A DNA stretch of 64,000 nucleotides from Calamus simplicifolius (taxonomy: Eukaryota; Streptophyta; Magnoliopsida; Arecales; Arecaceae), in assembly GCA_900491605.1 (NCBI GenBank), contig UESW01004772.1:141064-205063 (forward strand), read 5' to 3'. The notes beneath the pieces are model-generated. The model did not search any database. It had not been told where the DNA came from and worked only from the letters and a program-made list of their open reading frames with translations. This document shows positions 33,641-46,281 of this stretch, in pieces. A program made the translations under genes and the position numbers. The number at the start of each line of letters is the position of its first letter. Position 1 is the first letter of the stretch.

Positions 33641-36600
33641 TTCTCTTGAACCTTTCTTCATAGATATCATGAGTCCTCTGCTGAGTTTCCAAGGGTTGAG
33701 GAATCTTAGTGCTTTAGTTTTACTATGGAACATGCTAATTCGCATCTTGAATTGACCCCTCTAGAAGTTGCTCAATACTTTACTTATTAGCTATTCTAGT
33801 TGAGCAAATCATTGTTTCAATTGTGCAACACAATCTTTCAGGTTGACGAGGCCCATAGTACTGTTGCTTGCATAAACCATGGATGGCAGTATGTGATCAC
33901 TATACAATTGCACACAAGGAGAAAACCTCTTGAATTTGATAGGAAGGCTCTTTGGTTCAAAAATTTTCAATTGGAATACAAAGAGGATAACTATTCTTTT
34001 ATTCCAGCCTTATTCGAGCATTATTCATGCTTATTCAACCTTTATTCTAGGTTTATTTTGGACCTACTCTAGAGTTATTCTAGACTATTCCAAGTTTATT
34101 CCAATCATCTTCATCACAGAATCTCACGGATAGGGAAAACACCTTTATTTTATGCCTAATCCTAGATCTCCATCATCAAGCAGTGGCCACAAGAGTTCCA
34201 ATCATAGTAGCGATAAGAGATCGAGTTGAGATCAAATTAAGGGGCTAAAATGGCTGGAATAGCATGGTGCAGATAGGGAGATCATTGAAGGACAATGGAG
34301 GATAGGATGTTGCCACTGTTGGCATTGGCGCAGCATCTTAAAGATTTGGAGAGTATCGCATTGGCAGCCTTTAATCATGAAGGAGTCTAAGCAGAGAAGG
34401 TAGACTGGTCAAAACTTGAACCAAGGGCAATGATCAGGGAAAAAATTAAAATGGAGGCCAAAGCAGCAAGAGAGATAGTGGTGATATAATGGCAACAATG
34501 GCAATGGAGAGTGCATGATCATCGGTGGAAGATCTCTAATTGGGTAGCAAGAAAGATGCCATTATTTTTTATTCTAGTTGCCTATGGTCAGTTGAAGGTA
34601 GAGGTGGTCAAAGGGGGTGCAATAGAGGAGGGGATTCATATGATCTTCCTGAAAACGATTAGGTCTTGGAATGATCTAGGCATCCCATGAAAGTGGGGCG
34701 TTGCCAAAGTTTGGCTGAGAAGAGGAACAAAGTTTATGTTCTTTTTCTTCTTTGATTTCTTTTTTCTTTTTTCCAAATATTTTTTTCTTCTTTTTTATGA
34801 ATTTTCCCCCTTTTTCCCCTCTCTTCTCTTTTGTTTTGAATTTTTTTTACTCCATTTTTTCAACCCTTTTTTCTCTCTCTATCTCTAAACTAGGGTTTTT
34901 TAGGATGGAAAAAAATAAGAAACTAGTGGTGACGACGTTTTTTTCAAGCTAGTGTTTTGAAGATTGAAAAAAAAAAGACAAAAAAGAGTGATAATTATCA
35001 AGTTAGGCTCTATTATTAAATCTGATGCAGGTAGATTTGGTCTTGATGCCAAATCTGATGGAAGTAGATGGAACGAGTATAACTATTGGTCTCACATCGA
35101 TTTCCTAAGGGTTTTCAATTCAGCATTGTTGACCACTCTAAAAAAAGTTATGGTCTTAAAGCATTCAAGATAGAAACAATTTCAAGCTAGGAGAAGAGAG
35201 TAATTTCTCATAATTTTATTACTCAAATCATTGATTCAATGGAATACACTAGGGGCCTATTTATAGAGCAAAATTAGCTCAGAACTCTTGATTACAGTAG
35301 AACCAAAACATTTTCAAGAATTAGAGAATATAATCATAGATTAATTTGACATTAACAAAAATGAGACTCTAAAAAAAGATAAACTAGGACTACTAAAGAT
35401 AACAAAATAAGTGTCTTACATAGATTAGAAACAAAATAAGACTCCTAAGAAGACTCATAATAAAGTTTCTTTAAAAGCAAAAGCTTCTTTTATTTCTATC
35501 CTTTTGGGCTACATCAAAAACTCACAATAATTAAGTCTTACTTAAAATCATTTTATTTGAAACTAGTGGCCCACGGGTGATTTTTCACTCCTATGAAAGT
35601 TGAAGGTTGAATGTTGATGGAGTCCACTTTTGTGTTCAAGGCTTTTGACTTTATTGGAGAATCAAAATTAGAGGATTAATTAAGTATTTATGAGTGTGAG
35701 CTATTTTATCTTAAAGATGCTAAATTCATCTATCTTTGGCATTTTATCATTGCATACTAATGTTTTATAAAAAAATTCAAACCATTTTGGTTTATTTATT
35801 TATTTAGAAAATACCATAAATATTTTAAATTAAAAGTATGAAGATTATTTATTCATTGTTCTCAAAGCATAAAAATTATTTACCTATATTTGAAATAAAA
35901 ATTATATATGCATCTCATTGTATGGATGCATTGTTTTTTAAAATTATGGATCAAGTATGATATATTCTTTTTGATCATGACATGTTTATCTTGAACATGG
36001 TGCTAAATTTTGATACATTGAAAATCATGTTTTTTTTGAGTGGATATAAATATAGTACCTTTTGATTGATTGTATAATTGAGGAACTGGTTTGAAATGGA
36101 TATTATGCTTGCTCTCTAAGCTAACTATAATTTAAATCTAGCTATTGAGATTGACCATTGGCCACACATTATCCAAAGCAAGTTTTCTTTAGGCCTAGTC
36201 AGTTAGGGCTCATTGGTGGCACATGCTACTTATCAACATGTTTTGCTTTTAAAAACTAATCTCTTTCAAGCTTAGCAAGTTAGGGATAATGTTTGATACA
36301 TAATTGTTGACATATTGAATCTATGTGAACTAAAGCCAGCTTCGTTTTGGGCCTTGCTTGTAGGAGCTAATCTTTCGCACATATTCGTTTGTCAACATGT
36401 TTTAGCTTTAGGAGCTAATCTCTTTCAAGACTTGTCATGAGACTTATCGTAATTATAGTTACCAAAATTAGAAGAGGTAGATTTCAAATTAAAAGAGAAA
36501 ATAGTTTACAAAGTTAATGCATTACTTATTTGAAATTGATATTATATTTTGATATGCATGCTTTTGTGAATTGTATCTTGGACTTGAAAAGTTACTTTCT

Positions 36601-36850
36601 TATATAATTGATAAATCTATTGCATGTAAATTCATATATTGTATGATTGATATGCTTTATACAATTAGAGGCAGAGATTCCTTAGTTATTATTTCACATT
36701 ATATCTTACTTATCTCTTTAGAACCACACCATAGGTAGAATTGGCATGTAACAAGGATTCAATTGCCTAGAATCTTTCTAGTACATAACTGATATGGGAC
36801 TAAACATTCACTAGTACGAACTCTTGCATTTGTAAAGACTATTGCAACAC
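33641..36850. other. Intergenic DNA 3' of the terpene synthase gene
   Basis: No supported gene. 34740-34900 is a T/C-rich low-complexity stretch. 35245-35262 contains a minus-strand TATA-like CTATAAATAG, and the text around it (34960-35520) has the look of an old minus-strand LTR, which could belong with the gag fragment at 33220-33640, but paired LTRs were not found. The remainder is AT-rich without repeats that I can see. Confidence 0.4.
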
Positions 36851-39408
36851 TCATGGCAAGATGGGTTTGAAAAACATAGAGATGATACGATCTTTAGTTT
36901 CCTGATCAGGTTTGCCATGTCCATCTCCATATTGGTACATGCATTGGGACATTCGGCCGATGTTTATGCTGATATTCTTTAGGTACTCTTCAAAAGAAGA
37001 ATTAGTCATGCCAGCTCCATTTAATTTTTTCCAACTGGCATTGATCAGTTGTTTTATATGTTCAAGAGCTACAGCCTCCGTAACACCTTTCTCATGCATG
37101 TAGCACTGGATAGATTTTGGTACATCACCTCTCTCAAGCTCCGCCTATCATATTGACATAAAGAAGAACAGTAAGAACTAATTAATAGTTAATAATGAAT
37201 ACATGTTAGTGATCATCTTTATTAATTGCATGAATCCAATTTAGCTTTGCATACCGATGAAGTTGCCAAATCATTGTAGAGTCGAAAAAGTATGCACGAC
37301 TGGCGCATTGTATCAGTGAAATTCCAAAAGCATTCTATAGCTTCCTTGGTTAAATCTTCGCTCGAAGAGTATGCATGAATCAACATCAAAGGCCCTGATA
37401 CAGAAATCAAAGCATTTTCTAGATACTCCTCAAATGTTGGTGTATATCCTTGATGGTACCACTTCGCCTCTAGTAGGTATGCTTTACATAAATCTGTCCA
37501 CTGAATAAAGAAAAAAATTATTTATATGAAGATGAGAGTTAAGTTACATGATGTAAAAAGAAGGTAGAGATGGTTCTTTAATTACTCCTTTCTTTAGACA
37601 TGGAATGACATCCAACCCCTTCACCATCAAGATTTTGTAGGCAATGTCATTGGTGCTATTAAAGAGTGCTAGAAAACATATCTTCATATACTCAGGAAGT
37701 TGGCTAATAGCACTTGCATCCCATCTAAAAAAATAATTGAAATACATGATATGAATAATCATGCATAAAAACAATGTTATTAACTAAACGAGAGCAAAAT
37801 TTTAGCATCACCTTTGAACAGCATCAGTAAAAAGCTGGAGTTCATCTAAGGTACCATAGACATCGTAAATATCATCAATTGTTGATGCGAGAGAGTTTGC
37901 CTTTGTTTGTGCTTCCCTACACATTCCTAGATGTGGCTCAAAGGCCCAACCAATACTCCAGAGATGATTCTCCACCAATCTGTCTCTAGCGAATGGCAGT
38001 ATTTGTTTAAGATTAAGATCGGTCCACCACCTATTATACATACCTTTGCGTTAGGATATCTTCATATCTTATACAATTGTAAGATCATTTGGTTGCTTGT
38101 AACTAGGAGTGGAATATAAATGAAGACAGAAATGTATGATAAATTACAAGTCATTGGATTCTTGCAAGTAAACTTACAAAATATACAAAATTCATATAAA
38201 ATATAAAAAATATATGTTAATAATACCATGTTGAACTAATTCATTTTCCATCACTATAATTGACTTTATTGTCATTTTGACCAAGGTTCTAAATGCCGCA
38301 TTTAGCAATACAAATAAATATAAATAATTGCAGTGCATGGTGGTCACTGAATAACATGAAACAAAAACTTAGTTCAATTTATGACTGTGAAACACCTTGT
38401 CCTATATCAAGTTGTGTTAAGCAATCTTCACCTGGAGAGTTGTTTCAGTTCTCCTGTGTATATGCTTTGGACCATGTTGAAGTCCAGCTTAGCAAACTCA
38501 AGCAGGATAGGATTCATGTTCTCCTTTTTCTGATATTCCTCTATGAACCACCTCGAATGCAACCTCGACATCCTCCAGTTTAGTGGAAGCTCCAAGGCAT
38601 GGGCTACATGGTCTCTAAGACTCGGCTCACGCGAGCTCTCCAGAAGATTTTTGAGGTATGTGGTTGAGAAGTCCTTGGCCTCATCCAGCATACCCTCTCC
38701 CTCCATGGAAAAATAAGAAGCCTCGTACAAACTCAAAATTGCTTTAGTTGGATGAGTACTTTGGCCAGTCATGAAATTGCCCATATCATCTTTGAATTTT
38801 TTGAATATATCTGTAGTTCAGAAGTATTGCTAAGTTAGAGTGCTGTTGTAAATGAATAGAATTCAATGATGATATTTCTCAGGCATCGTATTTTGTTCCA
38901 GGTACGTAATATTATTATTTTTTGTTTAAGTCTATCTGCATAAGAATATAGACAGACAACCATCCTGATCTGTTAGTTTTGAGATATGCATCACATTCTC
39001 ATTTCTTATTAGCTACTTGATTACTAACTTAAGAATCCCTTGTGACGTAAATGGGTCAAGAGAAACAATAAAAGAAATGAAAACACACGAGACCCCAAGA
39101 ATTAATGCGAGCATCTCAGGTCTACCCATATATACGTGCCTTCCAAAATGGTGTCAAACAGCTGTTGAGACAAAATAGTCATCATTAATTATATATCTCG
39201 AAAAGAAAAGCATGATAGCATATATATATATATATAATACCTTGTGAAACATGAAAGCCATGTTCCCTTAGAAGCCTAAAGAGGAGTGATGTGGTATGAA
39301 GATCATCATTCATCACCACATTGACTTCTCTAGTGATCTAGAAATGGCCCCTAGCAGATCCTTGATCTCTTCCTTGAAGTGATATGCCACCCCAAGCTGC
39401 TGAAGGGT
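36851..39408 (-). pseudogene. Terpene synthase, downstream part (rest of exon 2 to exon 7)
   Basis: After the insertion, exon 2 resumes with LQQLGVAYHFKEEIKDLLGA. It shifts frame at about 39320: one base is missing after EKS, and the following text VVMNDDLHTTSLLFRLLREH is in the next frame. It ends at a donor at 39240. Exon 3 (38810-38432) carries LSLYEASYFSMEGEGMLDEA and ELPLNWRMSRLHSRWFIEEY. Exon 4 (38030-37812) carries the DDIYD site. Exons 5-7 are uninterrupted and end FFKPILP with a stop at 36851-36853. The catalytic alpha domain is intact apart from regions upstream, so the gene was probably functional not long ago. Confidence 0.9.
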
Positions 39409-39424
39409 CACTACAAGAAAATAG

Positions 39425-40010
39425 CATAATAGTGACAAAAATTTTCATCACTATTCCGTCATAAACTGGGTTTAGTGACGAAAATTTTATCGTCACAATT
39501 TTTGCCGTCACTAAATTTAGTGACAAAAAGAGGTCCATCACAAAATAATAGCGATGGATTTGTGACGGAATATTCGTCAAAAATTTGTGATGGAACATAT
39601 TTTCATCACTAAATTGTGACGAATTTGTGACGAAATATTCCATCACTAAATTTGTGACGAAACATATTTTTCGTCACTAAATTATAATGGATTAGTGATG
39701 AACTATCCGTCACGCATTATTCCGTCACTATTCCGTCACAAATATTTTCATCACTATTCCATCAAAATTTAGTGATGGATTATTGATGAAAATTTAATCA
39801 CTAAAACTTTCGTCACTAGTCCGTCACTAATAGCTCCATCACTATGCCATGATGGATTAGTGATGAAAGAATCCATCAGTCATTCGTTATTGTTCAATCA
39901 CTAATCAATCACTAATATTTTCGTCACTAATCCGTCACTATTATTTCTATCAAAAATCCATCACTAATCCATCATTAACCTAATAAATTTCATCAAATTT
40001 TTATTCTTAT
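39425..40010. repeat. Left subterminal repeats of the Pack-CACTA element
   Basis: Dense TTCGTCACTAA, TTTAGTGACGAAAA and TCCGTCACTA motifs occur in both orientations, often in overlapping inverted pairs that would form hairpins. Presumed transposase-binding region. The interval 40010-40360 that follows is AT-rich and non-coding. Confidence 0.78.
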
Positions 40011-40360
40011 AAATTTAAAATTATTTTTAAATTAAAATATATTTAATGCATTCTAATGAACTTTATAAATGAAAATTTAAATTTAAGAATAAAAAATATA
40101 TTTCATAAAATAAGATAAATATATCTGTATACATCAACAATACTAATGTTTTATACAATTGACATCAAATTATTAAGTTTAAGATAAGTAAAAGAGACAA
40201 CTTGTAATGATCAAACTATTAACGCTGGCATGGGCCATGTCACAGCTTGGGTGGATTCTCTTCTCCTTCATCATCTTCTACACCTCCAGCTCCTCATTTT
40301 TGCTGTTGCAACGCAACTCCCTGAAACATAAATTTTAAAGACTATTGTCTTTGTATGCAG

Positions 40361-40459
40361 GTGGAGCACAGTTTAGGTTTTGCGGACTCTGTCAATATGT
40401 CAACTTATTTGGAGTTGCCATTGGCTACACCATCACAGCATCCATAAGTGCAGCGTAAG
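40361..40459 (+). pseudogene. Captured exon fragment of an amino acid permease (AAP-like)
   Basis: After a TGCAG acceptor, the plus strand reads GGAQFRFCGLCQYVNLFGVA and then IGYTITASISAA. This matches the second/third membrane-segment region of plant AAP transporters (proton-coupled amino acid importers), where a CGLxQYxNLFGxAIGYTI stretch is strongly conserved. Only about 33 codons are present, with no other permease exons nearby; it is a captured fragment. Confidence 0.75.
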
Positions 40460-41630
40460 CTCTTGCGCCTTCTTCTCCACCAAGGTCACAGCATTCTAAA
40501 GCCTTCCCAAGATGCATCCTTCATCCCTTCCCTAAAACCAAAAGATACACATGTAAAACTTATGCAAAAGTTGATTGTTCTTATCAATTGGCCAGCATGC
40601 ATAACATAGAGAAAGAACCATGACATCATAACACATCCAGCAACTTCCACTTAACTTTGCACAGAAAAAAGCATCGTAGAAGTTCACCTGATGAGGGCAG
40701 GATCGATTATTTGTTTCAAATGCAGCAAATGTATCTTGTATTGCTAGACATGTCTGTTGAACATGACCAGAAAAAATAGGATTATATTCGGTATATATAT
40801 ATATATCATAAGCTAAGGCAATCATGAACAAGAGAGAGACATGACTTCCCTTTTGGCTATCATACCAGGCCTTGCCCAGCTTAAACCAAGGCAACCCTGT
40901 CAAGCTAAAGGGAAGACCCGGCCATTAGCAGCCTCAACCCAACTTAAAATTATCCTATTCCAGCATCCCTTGCTGAACATTAACATTTATAAAATAATAT
41001 TAAAATTGAATATTAGCTGCAGTATTTTAATATCAGTACTGGTACAAGTGCTGTTATGATAATTTACAACCTCTCCAACACAAATTACTAAAATAAATTA
41101 CAAAACATCAAAAATATTTAAGAAATGCTATATGCTTTAACAAATGGTTCCTATTGATATTAAATTCATAGTTTCTTTCTGCAAGGCATACTTCATCAAT
41201 CGATTTACTCCATAAGCTTGGATGTGATCTGCCATCTGTCTTTTGATTAATATTTTACCACCATTTCTAAGAGGCACATAAGCATAATATGCATATACAA
41301 CACAAGTGAGTATATATTAATGTCGCCAATTATTATTTAGAAAATCCATCACTTGGCAGATACCCATAGAGGTGCCAAACAAAACATACCACATGACATT
41401 TTCAACAATGCCAACAATGGAAACATTGAGATAAAGAGAAAAACACAAAGTTATACATGATTTAAAAAAAAAAGTAATTATCTCAAGCATCAACTGGGTG
41501 CTCTTTCTACCAAGGAAAAAAAAATCCTGTGTGGTAAAACAACCCTCACTTTTGGGATTAGATGGAAGAAAATTTCCATATGACCATTTTCAACATAATT
41601 GCAGTCACTGAAAATCAAGCGCAAAACAAA
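40460..41630. other. Pack-CACTA interior without a recognised gene
   Basis: No family identified. A minus-strand open frame at 40532-40903 shows no recognisable motif. Part of this may be further captured introns or exons: a TTTGCACAGAAAAAAG-like tract near 40655 and scattered GT/AG pairs are compatible, but nothing decisive is visible. Confidence 0.35.
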
Positions 41631-41635
41631 CTTAC

Positions 41636-42160
41636 TTATATAGATAAGCAGCAATTCCCAGAATAATACACAGAAGGATGATATCAATGCAAAAATTGCG
41701 ACTGGACCTCAGCTGAAACAGATTCAAAAGCAAATTTAGCAAAGCTAAATTGGAAGTACTCCAAATCTACCTTGCACATTCACAAGATATATAGCCATTT
41801 ACAAATAGAATATAAGGTACCTGGTGGACAGTATCCTTCAGTCTCACATTAGTATTTTTAAGGTCTGCATTAGCCCTCTCCACCTGTAATATTTATCCAT
41901 ATACCAATCAAACCAAGCTAAGTTTTGTTCCTAAAATATATGATTCTTAAGGCAGAATATCCAACCTTATTGTCAATCTCGTCAACCAAAGGGACTTGGC
42001 TATCCAGTTCCTACACAGATAAAGCAAAGAGGTCAGTCCAAGTTCTCTCATAATATCTAATATCTAGCCTATGTAACAAGCAACAGCCAACCTCATTCAT
42101 ATCATGGGCCATGTTTTTCAGTGTATCCAAACCTTCAGCTATAACATCCAAACCTTGATC
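41636..42160 (-). pseudogene. Captured 3' exons of a SYP71-type Qc-SNARE
   Basis: Four consecutive minus-strand exons with correct splice borders can be read. 42160-42092 gives DQGLDVIAEGLDTLKNMAHD; about 42020-41966 gives ELDSQVPLVDEIDNK; about 41883-41821 gives VERANADLKNTNVRLKDTV; and 41712-41636 gives LRSSRNFCIDIILLCIILGI and AAYLY, with a stop. This is the SNARE helix and C-terminal membrane anchor of plant SYP71 (a Qc-SNARE at ER and plasma membrane). The N-terminal exons are absent. Reading frames and splice sites are preserved, so the capture is fairly recent or purifying selection acted on the source only. Confidence 0.88.
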
Positions 42161-42763
42161 CTGCAAAGATGTTAACAACCCAGTTAGCAAGGAATTTTTA
42201 ATAGTAGAAAGTTATTCTGCAAGCCATATGCTTATGAGACAAAGATGTGCTTCTAGAATCATCATTCTGCAAAATATAACCAATCTAACCCAATCGGTGA
42301 CCGGCCCAACTATTTACATAGAATGTTGAGTTGTCAATGAAAGTTAAGCTAGAGAAGGAATGATATCCCAAGTAGAAGCAAGTGAGACATGGTCAATAGT
42401 AATATGATCATGAAGCAAGGAGCTTGTAAAGAAGCAAACAACTCAAAGAAAAAAATGATTGGATCTCAGTGCATGTGTGTGCAGAGAGAGAGAGAGAGAG
42501 AGTAAAGAAAAACCAAGATGACAGGGAAAATGCAAATACAAAGATGACTCTATCCTACATGAAAAACTTAGGAAGGATCAAAGATAAATGATTCATAGTG
42601 AAATAGGCCAAATATGATGCTGATCCAACTTAAAATTCCTTTCATATTTCAAATACAAAAATTATTTTATGAACCAAACTGGAGCCCAGCTACCTTATTT
42701 TATGATATTGTCTTCAGGGTGGAAAGCATAATTTAAGTACTAGAACTTATGATTCAGTCAACA

Positions 42764-43385
42764 AGAGGGCATCTTGTATCCAGGTCCTGCTGTAGCAATT
42801 GCATCAGCCATTCTTTGAAAATAAATTGAATTTGCTGCATTGAATGGTATGCTGGTATCATACATAAATTTTGCAACTGCAATATCAGCTTGGTTTATGC
42901 TTTCTTGTGAAGCAAAAGTATGTTGTACTGTGCACTGAGGTATTGGTGAAGCCTGTGGAACATGCAACTTTTTGATTCTCTTTCTTTTATCAGGGCTCCC
43001 TTCGTCCAACTCCTTTCCCCTGCTTTTACCAGAAGCCTCTCGTATGGAAATTGCATTGAGGATCTCAGAATCATATCCATCTCTGCTATGTTGAATGGAG
43101 CTTGTAACAACCTCTGAATCTTTCTACTTTTTAAGTCTTTCCAAAGTCTTGAACCACAGATGTTGTTGCATTTGAGTTTTAATGTCATCAGGTACTTTCT
43201 CACATGGAGCTATATTGCCTCTTTCTCCTGCTAAATGCTGTTTAAGACGAGAAATCCCACCTCCTAATATTACCTTAAGGCAATATTTGCACTGTATTTT
43301 TGTCTATCCCCATTTACCATCATTCCATAAGCCCATCCAAGGTCAGTGGCTCTAGGAGGTGCCAAACCCTTCAAAGATTCAGAAA
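42764..43385 (-). pseudogene. Captured fragment of a BED zinc-finger / DUF659 (hAT-derived) gene
   Basis: From about 43385 down, the text gives ATDLGWAYGMMVNGDRQK and, after a frame change, GGISRLKQHLAGERGNIAPC, the C-terminal half of a BED zinc finger. It is followed by VPDDIKTQMQQHLWFKTLER. The frame 43009-42758 adds QADIAVAKFMYDTSIPFNAA and AIATAGPGYKMPSC, the conserved start of DUF659. Such proteins are hAT-transposase relatives common in plants, probably DNA-binding. Stops and a missing BED cysteine pair show decay. The hAT dimerisation end is absent. Confidence 0.82.
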
Positions 43386-44017
43386 AGAAGAGCAGAGAAG
43401 TTAGAGCAAGCCATTATATATAGATGAAGCAATATAGATTACATACTTGCTCATCCTTGCATGAGATAGTAGAGAAGGCATCAAAGAACTCCCTTGTGCA
43501 CTGTTGATCAGCTGACTTGGGAGCTACATCAGGAAAGTAGCATTGCAGTCATACTCCAGAGAAAAATATAAGTTACTATAACATTGATAGAAAGACAGAC
43601 TATTCTTGAAAAGATAGACGAACAGGGTCCTCTTAAAACAGCAATAGAGAACTTTTCAACTTTTCAGTTGCGGAAATCCACAGGATTAATTTTCACGGCA
43701 TTTGTGCACTTCCATCAAACACTCATATATTCGATATGTTTCCTTGCTTGATCAGAATAAGGTTTAGGGCTAATATATTCCATACAAATGAAATTGAAGG
43801 AAGAGATCTCGCAGCTTTTAAGAAATTTCCATAAAAAAATAAGATTAATAAATGATATAAAGTCAATTTCTTTGAAAACTGTTGAAAGTTATGACAAACT
43901 CGAGTTTTAAACATGCAATTATCTTGGTGATGTTTTCCTCTAACACTTGTTGAAACCCCATAAATCTTTTCTTTTTCTTTCTTTCTTTTTTTTTTTGTTC
44001 TCCTTCTCTTACCACAG

Positions 44018-44510
44018 GTACCTGTCTTTCTGATGAACTCTTCAGCTTTCATCTCCGGACTCATATTCTCAACATACTTTTCGTGGAGACTTTCGTTGGT
44101 AGCCTTTCCACTTGTCTTGCTTCTAATTATACCAGGCCTCATCTATGGCAAATATCTTCTCCACCTCTCTCGCAAGTCCCGTGGAGTCTACGCCAAAGCA
44201 AATGCCATAGTAGAGCAGGCCCTGAGCTCAATCAAAACCATATACTCCTTCACTGCAGAGAAAAGGATTCTGGATAGATATGGTGCTATTTTGGATAAGA
44301 CTGTCAAGCTGGGGATCAAACAAGGCATTGCAAAAGGGCTAGCCGTAGGGTGCACTGGCCTCTCTTTCTCCATATAGGCTTTTCTTGCCTGGTATGGGAG
44401 TAGATTGGTCATGTACCATGGCGAGAGTGGAGGAAGGATCTATGCAACAGGGATCTCCTTCGTTATGGGCGGCCTATATGTAGCTTCGTTACCGCTTCTA
44501 TTTTTGATGA
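44018..44510 (+). pseudogene. Captured exon of an ABCB (MDR-type) transporter
   Basis: After a CCACAG acceptor at about 44017 the plus strand reads VPVFLMNSSAFISGLIFSTY, then SWRLSLVAFPLVLLLIIPGL, RKSRGVYAKANAIVEQALSS, IKTIYSFTAEKRILDRYGAI and FLAWYGSRLVMYHGESGG. This is transmembrane domain 1 of plant ABCB15/MDR-like exporters. A TAG at about 44376 replaces the Trp normally preceding AFLAWYGS. No nucleotide-binding domain is present. It lies back to back with the PP2C fragment (minus strand) 130 bp away. Confidence 0.9.
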
Positions 44511-44645
44511 ATTGATCAAATAATTGCACTAATTACGACAGTAATTAGCAACCTAAGAGACACAGAGGAAAGCTTCAAACCAAGCAATCCCATATGACAT
44601 GAACAAATAGAACCCAAGAAGTAAAGGAAAGAGGAATTGGATCAC

Positions 44646-45245
44646 CTGGGCGCCGCCATGACCATCATAGACTCCGAATAAGTGGGCAGGCAAGCTAATC
44701 AAACTCGGATCCATCCCATCCACAACACAATCACTGGTTAGCATCCGGAGAGGGATTTCGAAGAAGCGAGGCACCGCCACCATAGCATCTTCCATCTCCG
44801 GCCTCCGCCCCCAAATGGACACACGGCCCCAGAGCGGCACATAACTCGTCAAGAACACGCTGCGCCCACCACCACTTCTTGAACTGGCCCGACTTCCCTG
44901 AACCTCTGGTTCAGCGACGGCCGGCGGCACACCCACGCTCACAGTCAAAGCAGGCCTTGCCACGGAGCTCGGAGTCCCGGTCTCAGAATACGCGTCGAAG
45001 CTCGAGAACTCGTCGGTGGCACTGGCGATGCTGCTGCTATCGCTGATCGAGCTTGTAACCGATGGCTCTGGCCCGATGGACAGTGTATCCTCCTCTTCAC
45101 TCCCCGGTATTGTCCGGTCCCCGAGCCCGTCCCCGTCCCCGTTCCCGTCCCCTCCCTCCTCCATCATCACTACTTCAGCAGCTTCCTCTTGTCCTTCCTC
45201 CAGCCCCTCCTCTCCGCCTCCTTCTCCGGCTCCGTCAAGATCGCC
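44646..45245 (-). pseudogene. Captured first exon of a clade-A-like PP2C protein phosphatase
   Basis: The minus-strand frame from about 45240 (first Met at 45170) runs to a CAG/GTGATC donor at 44646. Its second half reads VPLWGRVSIWGRRPEMEDAM, VVPRFFEIP-like text and LFGVYDGHGGAQV. RPEMEDA and DGHGG are the metal-binding motifs of PP2C phosphatases, and the PLWG...GRRPEMEDA context is that of clade A (ABI1/HAB1) enzymes of abscisic acid signalling. The N-terminal half is Ser/acid-rich as in that clade. The remaining exons are missing; the frame runs on into intron sequence to 44553. This piece is open and GC-rich, unlike its surroundings. Confidence 0.88.
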
Positions 45246-45645
45246 TAAGAAACCCTAGAGAGAAGCGCGGGCGGATAGAAGGAACGGAAAAAAAAAAAAA
45301 AATGCGGATAGAAGGAAGGGGGCAAGAATGTAAAAGCATCGCGTTTAGTGATGGAATGATAATTCCGTCACTAATTAGTGACGGAATTATTCGTCCGTCA
45401 CTAAAGTAGGGAAAAAATAAAATTTCTATTATTTTCATCATTAAATTTATATTTTAATTTTTTTTAAAAAAAATATGTGATGAAAAAATTAATTCATTTA
45501 GTGACGAATGGGGCAGTTCATCACTAAATTAGTAACGGATTGATTTTTTCATCATAATTTTTTTTAAAAAAATTAGAGTATAAATTTAGTGATGGAAGGG
45601 CAATCCGTCACTAATTTAGTGACGGAAGGGCAATCCGTCACTAAA

Positions 45646-45900
45646 TTAGGGATGCGCGCAGGCGCGCGCCAATGGCCGGCACAGGGCACTGGGCACGCGC
45701 AGACATGGCGCAAGAGGCACTGGATACAGGTGAGGTTACGCGGCCGAAGGGACAGGCTTATTGGCACAAACGCGCATGGGCTAGGGCAGGCGCGCGCGCA
45801 AGCCGAGTAGCAGATGCACATGGTGCGTGCCGGGAGCCAAACACGTGGCTGGGATGCACATGGGAGGCGGCGCATGTAACTGGCACATACGGACGTAGCT
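45646..45900. repeat. GC-rich segment, first copy of a duplicated block
   Basis: GC-rich DNA with GGCGCGCGC-like text. Phrases such as GACATGGCGCAAGAGGCACT, GCGGCCGAAGGGACAGGC and CACATGGGAGGCGGCGCATG have counterparts in 46282-46555. Open frames on both strands reflect composition; no protein family is visible. Confidence 0.7.
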
Positions 45901-46281
45901 TTTTTCGTCATAATTTTTTTTTAAAAAAAATTTAGAGTATATATTTAGATAGGCAATCCATCACTAATTCATCACTAATTTAGTGACAGATTACTCTTTC
46001 GTCACTAATTTGTGACGGATTAGTGACGAAAGGCAATCCATCACTAATTTAGTGACGGATTGCCCCATCCGTCACTAATCTGTGACTAATTAGTGACGGA
46101 AGGGCAATCCGTTACTAAATTAGTGATGGATGACCTTGTCCGTCACAAAATTAGTGACGGACTGTCCCATCCGTCACTAAATTAGTGACGGATTGCTCTT
46201 CCATCTCTAATTAGTGACGAATTGCTCTTCCGTCACTAATTTTGTGATGAATTAGTGACAGAAGTGCAATCCGTCACTAAA

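Noticed and set aside
34752..34952. Phe/Ser-rich membrane-like ORF
   Set aside because: Translation of a T/C-rich low-complexity tract.
35190..35520. Complete minus-strand LTR retrotransposon spanning 33.2-35.5 kb
   Set aside because: A TATA-like site and a gypsy gag fragment are in compatible orientation, but no LTR pair, primer site or polymerase domain was found.
41636..45245. Independent functional SYP71, ABCB or PP2C genes
   Set aside because: Each lacks most exons and all lie inside one CACTA element with perfect termini, so they are captured fragments.
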